From NCBI RefSeq assembly GCF_014236655.1, contig NZ_JACMYG010000008.1, forward strand, positions 1 to 64,000: a stretch of DNA of 64,000 nucleotides, read 5' to 3'. Numbering within the stretch: position 1 is the stretch's first letter; each line of letters begins with the position of its first letter. Positions 9,272 to 19,221 of this stretch are shown piece by piece. The notes beneath the pieces were generated by a model. The model saw only the letters and a list, made by a program, of their open reading frames with translations, ran no database searches and was not told where the DNA came from. The stretch comes from Pseudomonas kielensis (GTDB lineage: Bacteria; Pseudomonadota; Gammaproteobacteria; Pseudomonadales; Pseudomonadaceae). The position numbers and the translations under genes were made by a program.

Positions 9272-10369
9272 TTACTTGCCGAGTTTTACCCGGGTCCAGC
9301 CGCGGGTCATGATCCGTTGCGTGGCGATGGGCATGTCCGGCACGGCATACAGGGTCGCCATCACCGCTTGCGAGGGATACGAACCCGGGTCGTTGCGAAT
9401 CGCCTCGTCCACCAGTGGAGTCGCGGCCGCGTTGGCGTTGCTGTAGCCGACGCTGTTGGTGATCTCGGCCATGATCTCCGGGCGCATCAGGAAGTTCATG
9501 AACAGGTAGGCATTGTCGACGTTGGCCGCATCCCGGGGGATGGCGACCATGTCATAGAAACTGCCGGCGCCTTCCTTGGGAATGCTGTAGTCGACCTTGA
9601 CATTGCCCCCGGCTTCCTCGGCGCGAGCCTTGGCTTGCAGCACGTCGCCGGAGTAACCGACCGCCACGCAGATATTGCCGTTGGCCAGGTCAGAGATGTA
9701 CTTGGACGAATGGAAGTACGCCACCGACGGGCGAATCTTCATGAACAGCGCTTCGGCCTCACTGATCTGCTGCTTGTCCTGGGTGTTCACCGGGTAGCCC
9801 AGGTAGTGCAGGGCGGCGGGGAGCATTTCCGTGGGCGAATCGAGAAAGCTGATGCCGCAGGCCTTGAGCTTGGCCGCGTTCTCGGGCTTGAACAACAGGT
9901 CCCAGGAATTCACCGGGGCGTCGGCGCCGAGGACTTCGCGCACCTTGTCCGGGTTGAAGCCGATGCCGATCGATCCCCACATGTAGGGGAAGGCGTGGCC
10001 ATTGTCCGGGTCGCTGGCCGAGGCGTTCTTGAGCAGCACCGGGTTGAGGTTTTTCCAGTTCGACAGTTTTGACTTGTCCAGCGCCTGGTACACCCCGGCC
10101 TTGATCTGCTTGGCCAGGAAGCTGTTGGACGGCACCACGATGTCGTACCCGGATTTACCGGCCAGCAGGCGTGCCTCAAGGGTTTCGTTGCTGTCGAAGA
10201 CGTCGTAGGTCACGCGGATGCCCGTCTCGTCCTCGAACTTCTTGACGGTGTCCGGGGCGATATAGTCGGACCAGTTGTAGACGCGCAGAACCTTGTCATT
10301 GGCCTGGGCGCCCGTGGCGATCGCGCCCAATAAGGACAGTGTCAGCAGAGTCCTGCCAAACATATTCAT
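9272..10369 (-). CDS. potF: polyamine ABC transporter, periplasmic binding protein (PotF/SpuD-like)
   Basis: 365 residues with a Sec signal peptide (cleavage near GAQA-NDKV, residue 23). The mature start [25 protein letters not shown] matches PotF/SpuD-type polyamine-binding proteins, including the WSDY ligand-contact loop. GGAG lies eight bases before the first ATG. It is the last gene of the puuD-potG-potH-potI-potF set, 88 bp after potI, and is followed by a terminator. The wider gap before it may allow separate, higher expression. Putrescine as main ligand is inferred from the neighbouring puu pathway. Confidence 0.92.
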   Translation of the reverse strand: MNMFGRTLLTLSLLGAIATGAQANDKVLRVYNWSDYIAPDTVKKFEDETGIRVTYDVFDSNETLEARLLAGKSGYDIVVPSNSFLAKQIKAGVYQALDKSKLSNWKNLNPVLLKNASASDPDNGHAFPYMWGSIGIGFNPDKVREVLGADAPVNSWDLLFKPENAAKLKACGISFLDSPTEMLPAALHYLGYPVNTQDKQQISEAEALFMKIRPSVAYFHSSKYISDLANGNICVAVGYSGDVLQAKARAEEAGGNVKVDYSIPKEGAGSFYDMVAIPRDAANVDNAYLFMNFLMRPEIMAEITNSVGYSNANAAATPLVDEAIRNDPGSYPSQAVMATLYAVPDMPIATQRIMTRGWTRVKLGK

Positions 10370-10457
10370 CGGTACAACTCCATTTTCTTCTTATACGAAT
10401 GACGTAAAGCGTGGGTAAAACCGCTGGCGAGCAAGCGTGCTCACTCGCCAGCGGGCA

Positions 10458-11342
10458 TCAGGCCGTAGCGCCGGCCATCGGCTTGGCGGCGGGCTGCCAG
10501 GATTCACTGGCGGTCTGGTCCATGGCGTCCTGGATCGCTCGTTTGCGATTGGCTTCAGCCTTGCGGCTGAAGTACCAGACCAGGAAGGTCACCAGCGACA
10601 CCGCCAACAGAATCAGGCTGGCCACCGCATTGATCTCGGGTTTGACCCCCAGGCGCACCGCCGAGAACACTTCCATCGGCAGGGTCGTCGACCCCGGGCC
10701 CGAGACGAAGCTGGCCAGTACCAGGTCATCCAGCGACAAGGCGAACGACATCATGCCGCCGGCCGCCAGCGAGGGCGCGATCATCGGGATGGTGATCAGG
10801 AAGAACACCTTCAACGGCCGCGCCCCCAGGTCCATCGCCGCTTCTTCGATCGACAGGTCCAGTTCGCGCAAGCGGGCGGAGACTACCACTGCCACATAAG
10901 CGGCACAAAATGTGGTGTGGGCGATCCAGATAGTGACGATGCCACGTTCCATCGGCCAGCCGATCATCTGTGCCATGGCCACGAACAGCAGCAGCAACGA
11001 CAGACCGGTGATCACTTCCGGCATCACCAGCGGCGCGGTGACCAGGCCGCCAAACAGGGTGCGACCCTTGAAGCGGGTGACCCGGGTCAGCACGAACGCC
11101 GCCAGTGTTCCCAGCGCTACCGCGGCAATCGCGGTGTAGCAGGCGATTTCCAGGGAGCGCAGCACCGAGCCCATCAGTTGGCTGTTGTCCAGCAGGCCGA
11201 CGTACCACTTCACGGACCAGCCGCCCCAGACCGTCACCAGCTTGGAGGCGTTGAACGAGTAAATCACCAGAATCAGCATGGGCAGGTAGATGAACAACAG
11301 GCCCAGTACCAGCATCAATCGGGAAAATCCGAAACGCTTCAT
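10458..11342 (-). CDS. potI: polyamine ABC transporter permease PotI
   Basis: 294 residues, about six membrane helices, with the binding-protein-dependent permease EAA loop (EEAAMDLGARPLKVFFLITIPMIAPSL) that contacts the ATPase. The ATG overlaps the potH stop (ATGA). The C-terminal tail (SESWQPAAKPMAGATA) is soluble and Ala-rich. It pairs with PotH to form the membrane channel. Confidence 0.93.
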   Translation of the reverse strand: MKRFGFSRLMLVLGLLFIYLPMLILVIYSFNASKLVTVWGGWSVKWYVGLLDNSQLMGSVLRSLEIACYTAIAAVALGTLAAFVLTRVTRFKGRTLFGGLVTAPLVMPEVITGLSLLLLFVAMAQMIGWPMERGIVTIWIAHTTFCAAYVAVVVSARLRELDLSIEEAAMDLGARPLKVFFLITIPMIAPSLAAGGMMSFALSLDDLVLASFVSGPGSTTLPMEVFSAVRLGVKPEINAVASLILLAVSLVTFLVWYFSRKAEANRKRAIQDAMDQTASESWQPAAKPMAGATA

Positions 11343-12253
11343 GCCCGTCCCTCCATCTCTTTGGCCTGGCTGCGGTTGAACAGAATGATCGGCACGATCA
11401 GGATCGCCAGCATCACCACCGCCAGGGCGGATGCCACCGGCCAGTCACGGTTGTTGAAGAACTCTTGCCACAGCACGCGACCGATCATCAGGGTTTCCGG
11501 GCCGCCGAGCAGTTCCGGAATCACGAACTCGCCCACCACCGGAATGAACACCAGCATGCAGCCTGCGATGATGCCGTTTTTGGCCAGCGGTACGGTGATT
11601 TTCCAGAAACTGTTGAAGGTGCTCGAACCCAGGTCGGACGCCGCTTCCAGCAGGCTCTGGTCATGCTTGACCAGGTTGGCGTACAGCGGCAGCACCATGA
11701 ACGGCAGGTAGGCGTAGACCACGCCGATGTACACCGCGGTGTTGGTGTTGAGGATCTCGATCGGGTGCGAGGTCAGGCCGGTCCACATCAGGAAGCCATT
11801 GAGCAGGCCGTTGTTGCTGAGAATGCCCATCCACGCATAGACGCGAATCAGGATTGCCGTCCAGGTCGGCATCATGATCAGCAACAACAGGACGTTCTGC
11901 GCTTCCTTGTTGGCCTTGGAAATCGCGTAGGCCATCGGGAAGCCCAGCACCAGGCACATCAGGGTGCTGAGCAAGGCGACTTTCAACGAGCCCAGGTACG
12001 CCGAGAGATACAGCTCATCGGCGGCGAGCATCGTGTAGTTGCCCAGGTTGAGCATCAGTTCGAACTTCTGCTCGGCGAAGCTGTAGATCTCCGAGTACGG
12101 CGGAATGGCCAGTGCGGCTTCGGAAAAACTGATCTTCATTACCAGGAAGAACGGCAGCATGAAGAACAGGAACAGCCACAGGAACGGCAGGCCGATCACT
12201 ACTTTGCGCCCACTGGGCAGAAACCGCTGGAACTGCTGAGTGAGTGTGTTCAT
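11339..12253 (-). CDS. potH: polyamine ABC transporter permease PotH
   Basis: 304 residues starting MNTLTQQFQRFLPSGRKVVIGLPFLWLFLFF, with six predicted membrane helices and the EAA loop EAASDLGSSTFNSFWKITVPL. Start at 12253 overlaps the potG stop by the sequence ATGA, supporting it over the longer frame that runs into potG. It overlaps potI in the same way, so potG-potH-potI should be tightly co-translated. Confidence 0.93.
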   Translation of the reverse strand: MNTLTQQFQRFLPSGRKVVIGLPFLWLFLFFMLPFFLVMKISFSEAALAIPPYSEIYSFAEQKFELMLNLGNYTMLAADELYLSAYLGSLKVALLSTLMCLVLGFPMAYAISKANKEAQNVLLLLIMMPTWTAILIRVYAWMGILSNNGLLNGFLMWTGLTSHPIEILNTNTAVYIGVVYAYLPFMVLPLYANLVKHDQSLLEAASDLGSSTFNSFWKITVPLAKNGIIAGCMLVFIPVVGEFVIPELLGGPETLMIGRVLWQEFFNNRDWPVASALAVVMLAILIVPIILFNRSQAKEMEGRA

Positions 12254-13392
12254 GCGCGCAGTACCACGCCGCTGTCGTCTTCCCACCAGACGTAGACCTG
12301 ATCGTCCCAGGTCGGTCGGGCGCCGCGGCGCTCGGCGTTGGCCATGAACGACTGGACGACCTTGCCGCCCGGCAGCTCGACATAGAACACCGAGTGCCCG
12401 CCGAGGTAGGCAATGTCCTGCACCTTGCCCCGGGACCAGTTGTAGCGGCCCTCGGGCTTATCGGTGCTGACCAGCATTTTTTCCGGGCGAATGGCGTAGG
12501 TGATCGACTTGTCCTGCACCGAAGTGCTGACGCCATGGCCGACGTAGATCGGCTGCTCCAGGTCCGGGCAGTGAATGATCGCGTGGCCTTCCAGGTCTTC
12601 CACCACGGTGCCGTCGAAGGCGTTCACGTTGCCGATGAACTCGCAGACCATGCGGCTCACCGGGGCTTCGTAGATGTCCACCGGGCTGCCGATCTGGGCG
12701 ATCCAGCCCAGGTGCATGATGGCGATGCGTTCGGCCATGGTCATGGCCTCTTCCTGATCGTGCGTCACCATCACGCAGGTCACGCCGACGCGCTCGATGA
12801 TTTCCACCAGTTCCAGCTGCATCTGCGAGCGCAGTTTCTTATCCAGCGCGCCCATCGGCTCATCGAGCAGCAACAGCTTGGGCCGCTTGGCCAGGGAGCG
12901 GGCCAGGGCGACTCGCTGGCGCTGGCCACCGGACAGTTGGTGCGGCTTGCGCTTGGCGTATTGAGTCATGTGCACCAGGCGCAGCATCTCCGCGACACGG
13001 GCGTCGATCTCGCTGGTGGGCAAACGGTCCTGCTTGAGGCCAAAGGCGATGTTCTGCGCCACCGTCATGTGCGGGAACAGGGCATAGGACTGGAACATCA
13101 TGTTGATCGGCCGCTCGTAGGGCGGCATGTCAGTGATGTCGACGCCATCGAGCAGGATCCGTCCTTCCGTGGGGCGCTCGAATCCGGCGAGCATGCGCAG
13201 CAGGGTCGACTTGCCGGACCCGGAGCCACCGAGCAGGGCGAAGATTTCGCCTTGATGGATGTCCAGGGACACATCGTCCACCGCCGTGGTTTCGTCGAAC
13301 TTCTTGGTGACGCGATCGACTCGTACCAGCACCTTTTTCGGTTGCTGATGACCCTCAAGAGCCTTCCTGTAAATGCTGGAGGCGTTTGCCAT
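12250..13392 (-). CDS. potG: polyamine ABC transporter ATP-binding protein PotG
   Basis: 380 residues. Walker A GGSGSGKST, signature LSGGQRQRVALARSLA and Walker B LLLLDEP are intact, and a C-terminal TOBE-type region follows (YAIRPEKMLVST...). The N-terminus MANASSIYRKALEGHQQPKK is typical of PotG. GGGAG precedes the ATG at 13392; the upstream extension to 13506 is not supported. It energises PotH/PotI uptake of polyamine delivered by PotF. Confidence 0.94.
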   Translation of the reverse strand: MANASSIYRKALEGHQQPKKVLVRVDRVTKKFDETTAVDDVSLDIHQGEIFALLGGSGSGKSTLLRMLAGFERPTEGRILLDGVDITDMPPYERPINMMFQSYALFPHMTVAQNIAFGLKQDRLPTSEIDARVAEMLRLVHMTQYAKRKPHQLSGGQRQRVALARSLAKRPKLLLLDEPMGALDKKLRSQMQLELVEIIERVGVTCVMVTHDQEEAMTMAERIAIMHLGWIAQIGSPVDIYEAPVSRMVCEFIGNVNAFDGTVVEDLEGHAIIHCPDLEQPIYVGHGVSTSVQDKSITYAIRPEKMLVSTDKPEGRYNWSRGKVQDIAYLGGHSVFYVELPGGKVVQSFMANAERRGARPTWDDQVYVWWEDDSGVVLRA

Positions 13393-13628
13393 GTGAAACT
13401 CCCAACAGGTTTCAGTCGCCGGGCCAATACGGCCTGACTTAATAGTTGATTGCCAAGCGCCAGGTCCCACCTGGAGGTGCTCATGGCGCTTCGGCTTGTT
13501 CGGCACCGCCGTCCTGGCTGCCTGGTCGTGCTTGTTGTTATTGCGGTGTGTGGCTATCGCGAGAAACGGGCGCGCGAAGGCACGCCCGCCAGACTCGCGG
13601 GGGTAGAAATAAAGGGGTGTGGTTCAGC

Positions 13629-14390
13629 TCAGCGTGCGTGACGCAACGCCGCCCGTTGCCGGCAAGCGGCACCGAACGCCTGGAAAATCGTCAGGTACGC
13701 AGGGTTGTCCAGCACTTGCCATTCCGGGTGCCATTGCACGCCGAGGGCGAAAGCCTTGCTGTGCTCCACCGAGACCGCCTCGATCAGACCGTCCGGCGCG
13801 ATGGCCTCGGCACGCAGGCCTGGCGCCAATCGGTCGATGCCCTGGCTGTGAATCGAGTTGACCTGGAACGTCCCGGGCAGCTCCAGCGCCGCGAATACAC
13901 CGCCTGGCTGCACGCTGACCGCATGGGCCGGAGCGTACTGCACCGCCAGGTCCGGGTGATCCGCTTCGCGGTGATCGAGCATACCCGGCAACTCATGCAC
14001 CTTCTGGTGCAGGCTGCCGCCAAACGCGACGTTCATTTCCTGGAAGCCGCGGCAGATACCGAGCACCGGAACGCCTGCCGCGATGGCTGCACGCAATAGA
14101 GGAAGGGTAGTGGCGTCCCGCGCCGGATCGTGATCCGTGCCGGGAGCGCTGGCCGGGCCCTGATAGTGGAAAGGCTCCACGTTCGACGGCGAGCCGGTCA
14201 GCAACAGACCGTCGAGTTGACCGAGCAGGTCGTCGATTTCAGTCAGGTTGCCCAGGGAAGGAATGACCACGGGCAGCCCCAGTGCCGCGACGCTGACAGC
14301 ACGCAAGTACTTGTCACCGCTGACGTGGTAGGGGTGCGGGCCAATCTGTTTGACGCACGCAGTAACGCCGATCAATGGCTTGAATGCCAT
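13629..14390 (-). CDS. puuD: gamma-glutamyl-gamma-aminobutyrate hydrolase (PuuD/SpuA-like)
   Basis: About 253 residues, class I glutamine amidotransferase-like hydrolase. The nucleophile elbow VLGICRGFQEMNVAFGGSLHQ carries the catalytic Cys, and GVQWHPEW supplies the His-Glu pair. In the Puu pathway it releases GABA from gamma-glutamyl-GABA, ending the gamma-glutamylated route. Start ATG at 14390 has GAGGTG spaced six bases; a GTG three codons earlier is possible. It leads the minus-strand pot genes (236 bp before potG) and is divergent from puuA. Confidence 0.9.
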   Translation of the reverse strand: MAFKPLIGVTACVKQIGPHPYHVSGDKYLRAVSVAALGLPVVIPSLGNLTEIDDLLGQLDGLLLTGSPSNVEPFHYQGPASAPGTDHDPARDATTLPLLRAAIAAGVPVLGICRGFQEMNVAFGGSLHQKVHELPGMLDHREADHPDLAVQYAPAHAVSVQPGGVFAALELPGTFQVNSIHSQGIDRLAPGLRAEAIAPDGLIEAVSVEHSKAFALGVQWHPEWQVLDNPAYLTIFQAFGAACRQRAALRHAR

Positions 14391-14671
14391 TTTTATCACC
14401 TCGAAGTTTCACACTTGAACGAGCTTTTCCAGAGCTTAGCCTCGTTGATTTTTTTTAACAACTCTCATGTAAATAATTCTAAACGGCTAGGTCGCTGGAA
14501 CTCAGATTGGCTGTGGGTTTGCGGGTGTTTGTTCGGTCTCGCCCAACGCGGGTGACCAATAAAATCAACAAAAAAGCCCATTTGTCCGCTATTGACTTCA
14601 CTTTGCCTTTCGGATTGACTGAGGTCGCGAAAGTGCAGTGAACATAATAATTAACAGCTAATAGGTGCATC
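14391..14671. promoter_or_regulatory. divergent control region between puuD and puuA
   Basis: This 281 bp region must hold promoters for both arms of the polyamine island. On the plus strand, 14507-14522 reads TTGGC-N6-TTTGC, with GG and GC dinucleotides exactly ten bases apart as in sigma-54 promoters, about 150 bp before the puuA start. The AT-rich stretch 14640-14665 just before puuA could hold a PuuR operator but I cannot align one with confidence. Confidence 0.45.
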
Positions 14672-16048
14672 ATGTCGGTCCCCCTGCGTACCGTTCAACT
14701 CAACGAAGCAAACGCATTCCTTAAGAAATATCCTGAGGTTTTGTACGTCGACCTTCTGATTGCGGATATGAACGGTGTGGTGCGCGGCAAGCGCATCGAG
14801 CGCACCAGTCTTCATAAGGTCTACGAGAAAGGCATCAACCTGCCGGCCTCGCTGTTCGCCCTCGACATCAATGGTTCCACGGTGGAAAGCACCGGCCTGG
14901 GTCTGGACATCGGCGACGCCGACCGCATCTGCTACCCGATTCCCGGCACCCTGAGCATCGAGCCATGGCAGAAGCGCCCAACCGCGCAACTGTTAATGAC
15001 CATGCACGAGATCGAAGGCCAGCCGTTCTTCGCTGACCCGCGTGAAGTGCTGGCCAACGTGGTGCGCAAGTTCGACGACCTCGGCCTGACCATCTGCGCA
15101 GCGTTTGAACTGGAGTTCTACCTGATCGACCAGGACAACGTGAACGGCCGTCCGCAGTCGCCACGTTCACCGGTTTCCGGCAAGCGCCCGGTGTCGACCC
15201 AGGTCTACCTGATCGATGACCTCGACGAATACGTCGACTGCCTGCAGGACATCCTCGAAGGCGCGAAAGAGCAGGGCATCCCGGCTGATGCCATCGTCAA
15301 GGAAAGTGCCCCGGCGCAATTCGAAGTCAACCTGCATCACGTGTCCGACCCGATCAAGGCCTGCGACTATGCCGTCCTGCTCAAGCGTCTGGTGAAGAAC
15401 ATCGCCTACGACCATGAGATGGACACCACCTTCATGGCCAAGCCGTATCCGGGCCAGGCCGGCAACGGTCTGCACGTGCACATCTCGATCCTCGACAAGG
15501 CCGGCAACAACATCTTCGCCAGCGAGGATCCCGAGCAGAACGCCGCATTGCGTCATGCCATCGGCGGTGTGCTGGAGACCCTGCCCGCGCAGATGGCCTT
15601 CCTCTGCCCGAACGTCAACTCCTACCGCCGGTTCGGCGCACAGTTCTACGTGCCGAACTCGCCGAGCTGGGGCATCGACAACCGCACCGTGGCCGTGCGC
15701 GTGCCGACCGGCTCGCCGGATGCCGTGCGCATCGAACACCGGGTGGCCGGTGCCGACGCCAACCCGTACCTGCTGATGGCTTCGGTGCTGGCCGGTATTC
15801 ACCACGGCCTGACCAACCAGATCGAGCCGGGTGCGCCGGTGGAAGGCAACAGCTACGAGCAGAACGAGCAGAGCCTGCCGAACAACCTGCGCGATGCCCT
15901 GCGTGAGCTGGACGACAGCGAAGTCATGGCCAGGTACATCGACCCGCTGTACATCGACGTGTTCGTGGCGTGCAAGGAAAGCGAGCTGGCCGAGTTCGAG
16001 AACTCCATCTCCGACCTTGAGTACAACTGGTACCTGCATACGGTCTGA
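14672..16048 (+). CDS. puuA: gamma-glutamylpolyamine synthetase (PuuA/SpuB-like glutamine synthetase)
   Basis: 458 residues. It belongs to the glutamine-synthetase family and matches Pseudomonas SpuB along its length as I recall that sequence: VQLNEANAFLKKYPEV at the start, DINGSTVESTGLGLDIGDADRICYPIPGTL, the catalytic NGLHVHIS segment, NRTVAVRVPTGSPDAVRIEHR, and the ending ISDLEYNWYLHTV. It ligates glutamate to a polyamine amine using ATP, the entry step of the pathway. AGGTG lies before the ATG. First gene of the plus-strand arm. Confidence 0.94.
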   Translation: MSVPLRTVQLNEANAFLKKYPEVLYVDLLIADMNGVVRGKRIERTSLHKVYEKGINLPASLFALDINGSTVESTGLGLDIGDADRICYPIPGTLSIEPWQKRPTAQLLMTMHEIEGQPFFADPREVLANVVRKFDDLGLTICAAFELEFYLIDQDNVNGRPQSPRSPVSGKRPVSTQVYLIDDLDEYVDCLQDILEGAKEQGIPADAIVKESAPAQFEVNLHHVSDPIKACDYAVLLKRLVKNIAYDHEMDTTFMAKPYPGQAGNGLHVHISILDKAGNNIFASEDPEQNAALRHAIGGVLETLPAQMAFLCPNVNSYRRFGAQFYVPNSPSWGIDNRTVAVRVPTGSPDAVRIEHRVAGADANPYLLMASVLAGIHHGLTNQIEPGAPVEGNSYEQNEQSLPNNLRDALRELDDSEVMARYIDPLYIDVFVACKESELAEFENSISDLEYNWYLHTV

Positions 16049-16061
16049 GGGTTGGTGTGCC

Positions 16062-16115
16062 TGTGGGAGCGGGCTTGCCCGCGATATCGCAATCGCGGGC
16101 GAGCCCGCTCCCACA
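16062..16115. repeat. REP element, inverted pair
   Basis: Two facing copies of the Pseudomonas REP core (TGTGGGAGCGGGC... and ...GCCCGCTCCCACA) fold into a long stem between puuA and puuC. This may modulate mRNA stability between the two genes. Confidence 0.9.
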
Positions 16116-16191
16116 AGGATTGCATGGCACATCCTCAAGAGACTGGCATTCAGTCCGATCACAGCCTATTCCCCTGCGTCGAGTCACACCC

Positions 16192-17682
16192 ATGACAAAC
16201 ACTCGCAGCGACTGGGAGCAACGCTTCCAGTCCTTAAGCATCGAAGGCCGCGCCTTCATCGATGGCCAATACCGTCCGGCACTCAGCGGCGCCACCTTCG
16301 AATGCATCAGCCCGGTTGACGGGCGCCTGCTGGCCAACGTCGCCAGCACCGATGAAGCCGACGCCAATGCCGCCGTGCTCGTCGCTCGCCAGGCGTTCGA
16401 ATCCGGGGTCTGGTGCAAACGGGCCCCCACCGAGCGCAAGCGCGTCCTGATCCGCTTCGCCGACCTGATCCTGGCGAACCAGGAAGAACTGGCGCTGCTG
16501 GAAACCCTGGACATGGGCAAACCCATCAGCGATTCCATGGCCATCGACATTCCAGCGACCGCCAACGCGATCCGCTGGAGCGCCGAAGCCATCGACAAAC
16601 TCTACGACGAAGTCGCCGCCACGCCTCACGATCAGCTAGGCCTGGTGACCCGCGAAGCGTCCGGCGTGGTGGCGGCCATCGTGCCGTGGAACTTCCCGTT
16701 GATCATGGCCAGCTGGAAGTTCGCCCCGGCCCTGGCGGCGGGCAACTCGTTCATCCTCAAGCCTTCGGAAAAGTCCCCGCTGACGGCCATCCGCATCGCC
16801 CAATTGGCGCTGGAGGCTGGCATCCCCAAGGGCGTGTTCAACGTCCTGCCGGGCTACGGCCACACCGTCGGCAAGGCGCTGGCGCTGCACATGGACGTCG
16901 ACGTCCTGGCCTTCACCGGCTCGACCGCAGTTGCCAAACAGTTGCTGATCTACGCCGGGCAAAGCAACCTCAAGCGCGTCTGGCTCGAAGCCGGCGGCAA
17001 GAGCCCGAACGTGGTGTTTGCCGATGCCCCGGATCTGCGCGCAGCGGCCCAGGCGGCGGCCAGCGCTATAGCCTTCAATCAGGGCGAAGTCTGCACCGCC
17101 GGCTCGCGCCTGCTGGTGGAGCGCTCGATCCGCGAGCAGTTCATCCCGCTGCTGCTGGAAGCGCTGCAAGCCTGGCAACCCGGGCACGCGCTGGACCCGG
17201 CAACCCGGGTCGGCGCGGTGGTCGATCAACGTCAGTTGGATAACATCCTGCGCTACATCGCCATTGGCCGCGAGCAAGGTGCCGAGCTGATCGCCGGTGG
17301 CAACCGCACCCTGGAGGGCAGCGGTGGCCAGTACGTGGAGCCGACGATTTTCGACGGCGTGAGCAACGCCATGACCATCGCCCGGGAAGAAATCTTCGGC
17401 CCGGTGCTGTCGCTGATCACCTTCGACACCGCAGAGGAAGCATTGCAGATCGCCAACGACAGCATCTTCGGCCTGGCCGCCGGGGTCTGGACCCGCGACC
17501 TGAGCAAGGCCCACACCTTCGCCCGGGGCCTGCGCGCCGGCAGCGTGTGGGTCAACCAGTACGACGGCGGTGACATGACCGCGCCGTTCGGTGGGTTCAA
17601 GCAATCGGGCAACGGTCGCGACAAATCCCTGCACGCCTTCGACAAGTACACCGAGCTCAAAGCCACCTGGATCAAGCTCTGA
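16192..17682 (+). CDS. puuC: gamma-glutamyl-aminoaldehyde dehydrogenase (PuuC-like)
   Basis: 496 residues, NAD(P)-dependent aldehyde dehydrogenase superfamily. The oxyanion Asn lies in VPWNFPL, the general-base Glu in LEAGGKSPN, and the catalytic Cys in GEVCTAGSR. The C-terminal FGGFKQSGNGRDKSLHAFDKYTELKATWIKL is typical of PuuC. The ATG at 16192 is preferred; the frame extends upstream through the REP element, which is not coding. It oxidises the aldehyde made by PuuB. Located between puuA and puuB. Confidence 0.92.
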   Translation: MTNTRSDWEQRFQSLSIEGRAFIDGQYRPALSGATFECISPVDGRLLANVASTDEADANAAVLVARQAFESGVWCKRAPTERKRVLIRFADLILANQEELALLETLDMGKPISDSMAIDIPATANAIRWSAEAIDKLYDEVAATPHDQLGLVTREASGVVAAIVPWNFPLIMASWKFAPALAAGNSFILKPSEKSPLTAIRIAQLALEAGIPKGVFNVLPGYGHTVGKALALHMDVDVLAFTGSTAVAKQLLIYAGQSNLKRVWLEAGGKSPNVVFADAPDLRAAAQAAASAIAFNQGEVCTAGSRLLVERSIREQFIPLLLEALQAWQPGHALDPATRVGAVVDQRQLDNILRYIAIGREQGAELIAGGNRTLEGSGGQYVEPTIFDGVSNAMTIAREEIFGPVLSLITFDTAEEALQIANDSIFGLAAGVWTRDLSKAHTFARGLRAGSVWVNQYDGGDMTAPFGGFKQSGNGRDKSLHAFDKYTELKATWIKL

Positions 17683-17739
17683 CCTATCAGACAGTCGCGG
17701 TGATGGGCCTTTGGCGTGTCACCGCGCGGGAACTCAATC

Positions 17740-19020
17740 ATGCAAAAACATGTAAACAGCTACTACGCCGCCACCCGCAACGAGATCATCGACTTCCCGG
17801 TACTCGAAGAGTTGGTGGAGTGCGACGTCTGTGTCATCGGTGCCGGCTACACCGGCCTGTCCTCGGCGCTGTTCCTCAGCGAAGCGGGCTACAGCGTCAC
17901 CGTGCTTGAAGCCGCCAAAGTCGGCTACGGCGCCAGCGGGCGCAACGGCGGGCAACTGGTCAATTCCTACAGCCGCGACGTCGATGTGATCGAGCAGCGC
18001 TACGGCGAAAAGACGGCCCAGGTGCTGGGCAGCATGATCTTCGAAGGCGCGGACATCATCCGCTCGCGCATCAAGCAGTACGACATCCAGTGCGACTACA
18101 AGCCCGGTGGCATTTTCGCAGCGCTGAACAAGAAACAACTCAAGGGCCTGGCCGAGCAGAAGAGCGGTTGGGAACGTTACGGCAACCACAACCTGCGCAT
18201 GCTCGACGCGCAAGAGATCGCCAAGGAAGTCGGGTCCCGTAACTACGTCGGTGGCCTGCTGGACATGCAGGGTGGCCACGTTCATCCGCTGAACCTGGCC
18301 CTGGGCGAAGCGGCTGCCATCCTCAGCCTTGGCGGAAAAATCTTCGAGCAGTCGGCCGCGGTGGAAATCACCTACGGCGAACCCATAGTCGTACGCACGG
18401 CCAAGGGCGTGGTGCGCGCCAAGTACCTGCTGATCGCCGGCAACGCCTACCTGCCGCAAGACCTCGACGCCCGTGTCACCCGCAAGAGCATGCCCTGCGG
18501 TTCGCAGATCGTGGTCACCGAGCCGCTGTCGGAAAAAGTCGCCAGGAGCCTGATCAGCAACGACTACTGCGTCGAAGACTGCAACTACCTGCTCGACTAC
18601 TACCGCCTCACCGCCGACAACCGTCTGCTCTATGGTGGCGGTGTGGTTTACGGTGCGCGCGAGCCGGATGACATCGAGCAACTGATCCGGCCGAAAATCC
18701 TCAAGACCTTCCCCCAGCTCAAGGACGTGAAGATCGACTACCGCTGGACCGGCAACTTCCTGCTGACCATGTCCCGCATGCCGCAATTCGGCCGCATCGA
18801 GAAGAACGCCTATTACATGCAGGGCTACAGCGGCCACGGGGTGACCTGTTCGCACCTGGCCGGCAAGCTGATCGCGGAAATGATCCGCGGCGACGCCGAA
18901 CGCTTCGACGCCTTCGCCTCTCTGCCTCACATGCCGATGTTCGGCGGCCGCACCTTCCAGGCCCCACTGACCGCCATGGGCGCGGTGTACTACGCGATGC
19001 GGGACCGTTTCGGCATCTAG
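17740..19020 (+). CDS. puuB: gamma-glutamylpolyamine oxidoreductase (PuuB-like, FAD-dependent)
   Basis: 426 residues, DAO-family flavoprotein. The dinucleotide-binding motif VIGAGYTGLSSALFLSEAG (residues about 36-54) and GYGASGRNGGQL are clear, and the C-terminal MQGYSGHGVTCSHLAGKLIAEMI is characteristic of PuuB/PauB enzymes. It deaminates gamma-glutamylpolyamine oxidatively to the aldehyde used by PuuC. Start at 17740 with GGGA upstream. A strong terminator follows, closing the puuA-puuC-puuB unit. Confidence 0.92.
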   Translation: MQKHVNSYYAATRNEIIDFPVLEELVECDVCVIGAGYTGLSSALFLSEAGYSVTVLEAAKVGYGASGRNGGQLVNSYSRDVDVIEQRYGEKTAQVLGSMIFEGADIIRSRIKQYDIQCDYKPGGIFAALNKKQLKGLAEQKSGWERYGNHNLRMLDAQEIAKEVGSRNYVGGLLDMQGGHVHPLNLALGEAAAILSLGGKIFEQSAAVEITYGEPIVVRTAKGVVRAKYLLIAGNAYLPQDLDARVTRKSMPCGSQIVVTEPLSEKVARSLISNDYCVEDCNYLLDYYRLTADNRLLYGGGVVYGAREPDDIEQLIRPKILKTFPQLKDVKIDYRWTGNFLLTMSRMPQFGRIEKNAYYMQGYSGHGVTCSHLAGKLIAEMIRGDAERFDAFASLPHMPMFGGRTFQAPLTAMGAVYYAMRDRFGI

Positions 19021-19031
19021 TCTGACGCTCG

Positions 19032-19066
19032 CCGACGGCCGTCTTGAGGAAGGTCGTCGGTTTTTT
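19032..19066 (+). terminator. rho-independent terminator after puuB
   Basis: Stem CCGACGGCC / GGTCGTCGG (one G-T pair) followed by TTTTTT, 12 bp beyond the puuB stop. Confidence 0.9.
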
Positions 19067-19221
19067 ATCCGGCCTTTATCCAAGCTGCTGAGCGGTGGGC
19101 GGAAAACGTGATTTAATAGCCGCCTTTCACGTCTTCGGGACAGAGGAACGGCGATTTTCGCGACACAAGTCGCCCGCCATCCCCCCACACTACCCTTAAG
19201 TTTTTCTCACATAAGGCTGTC

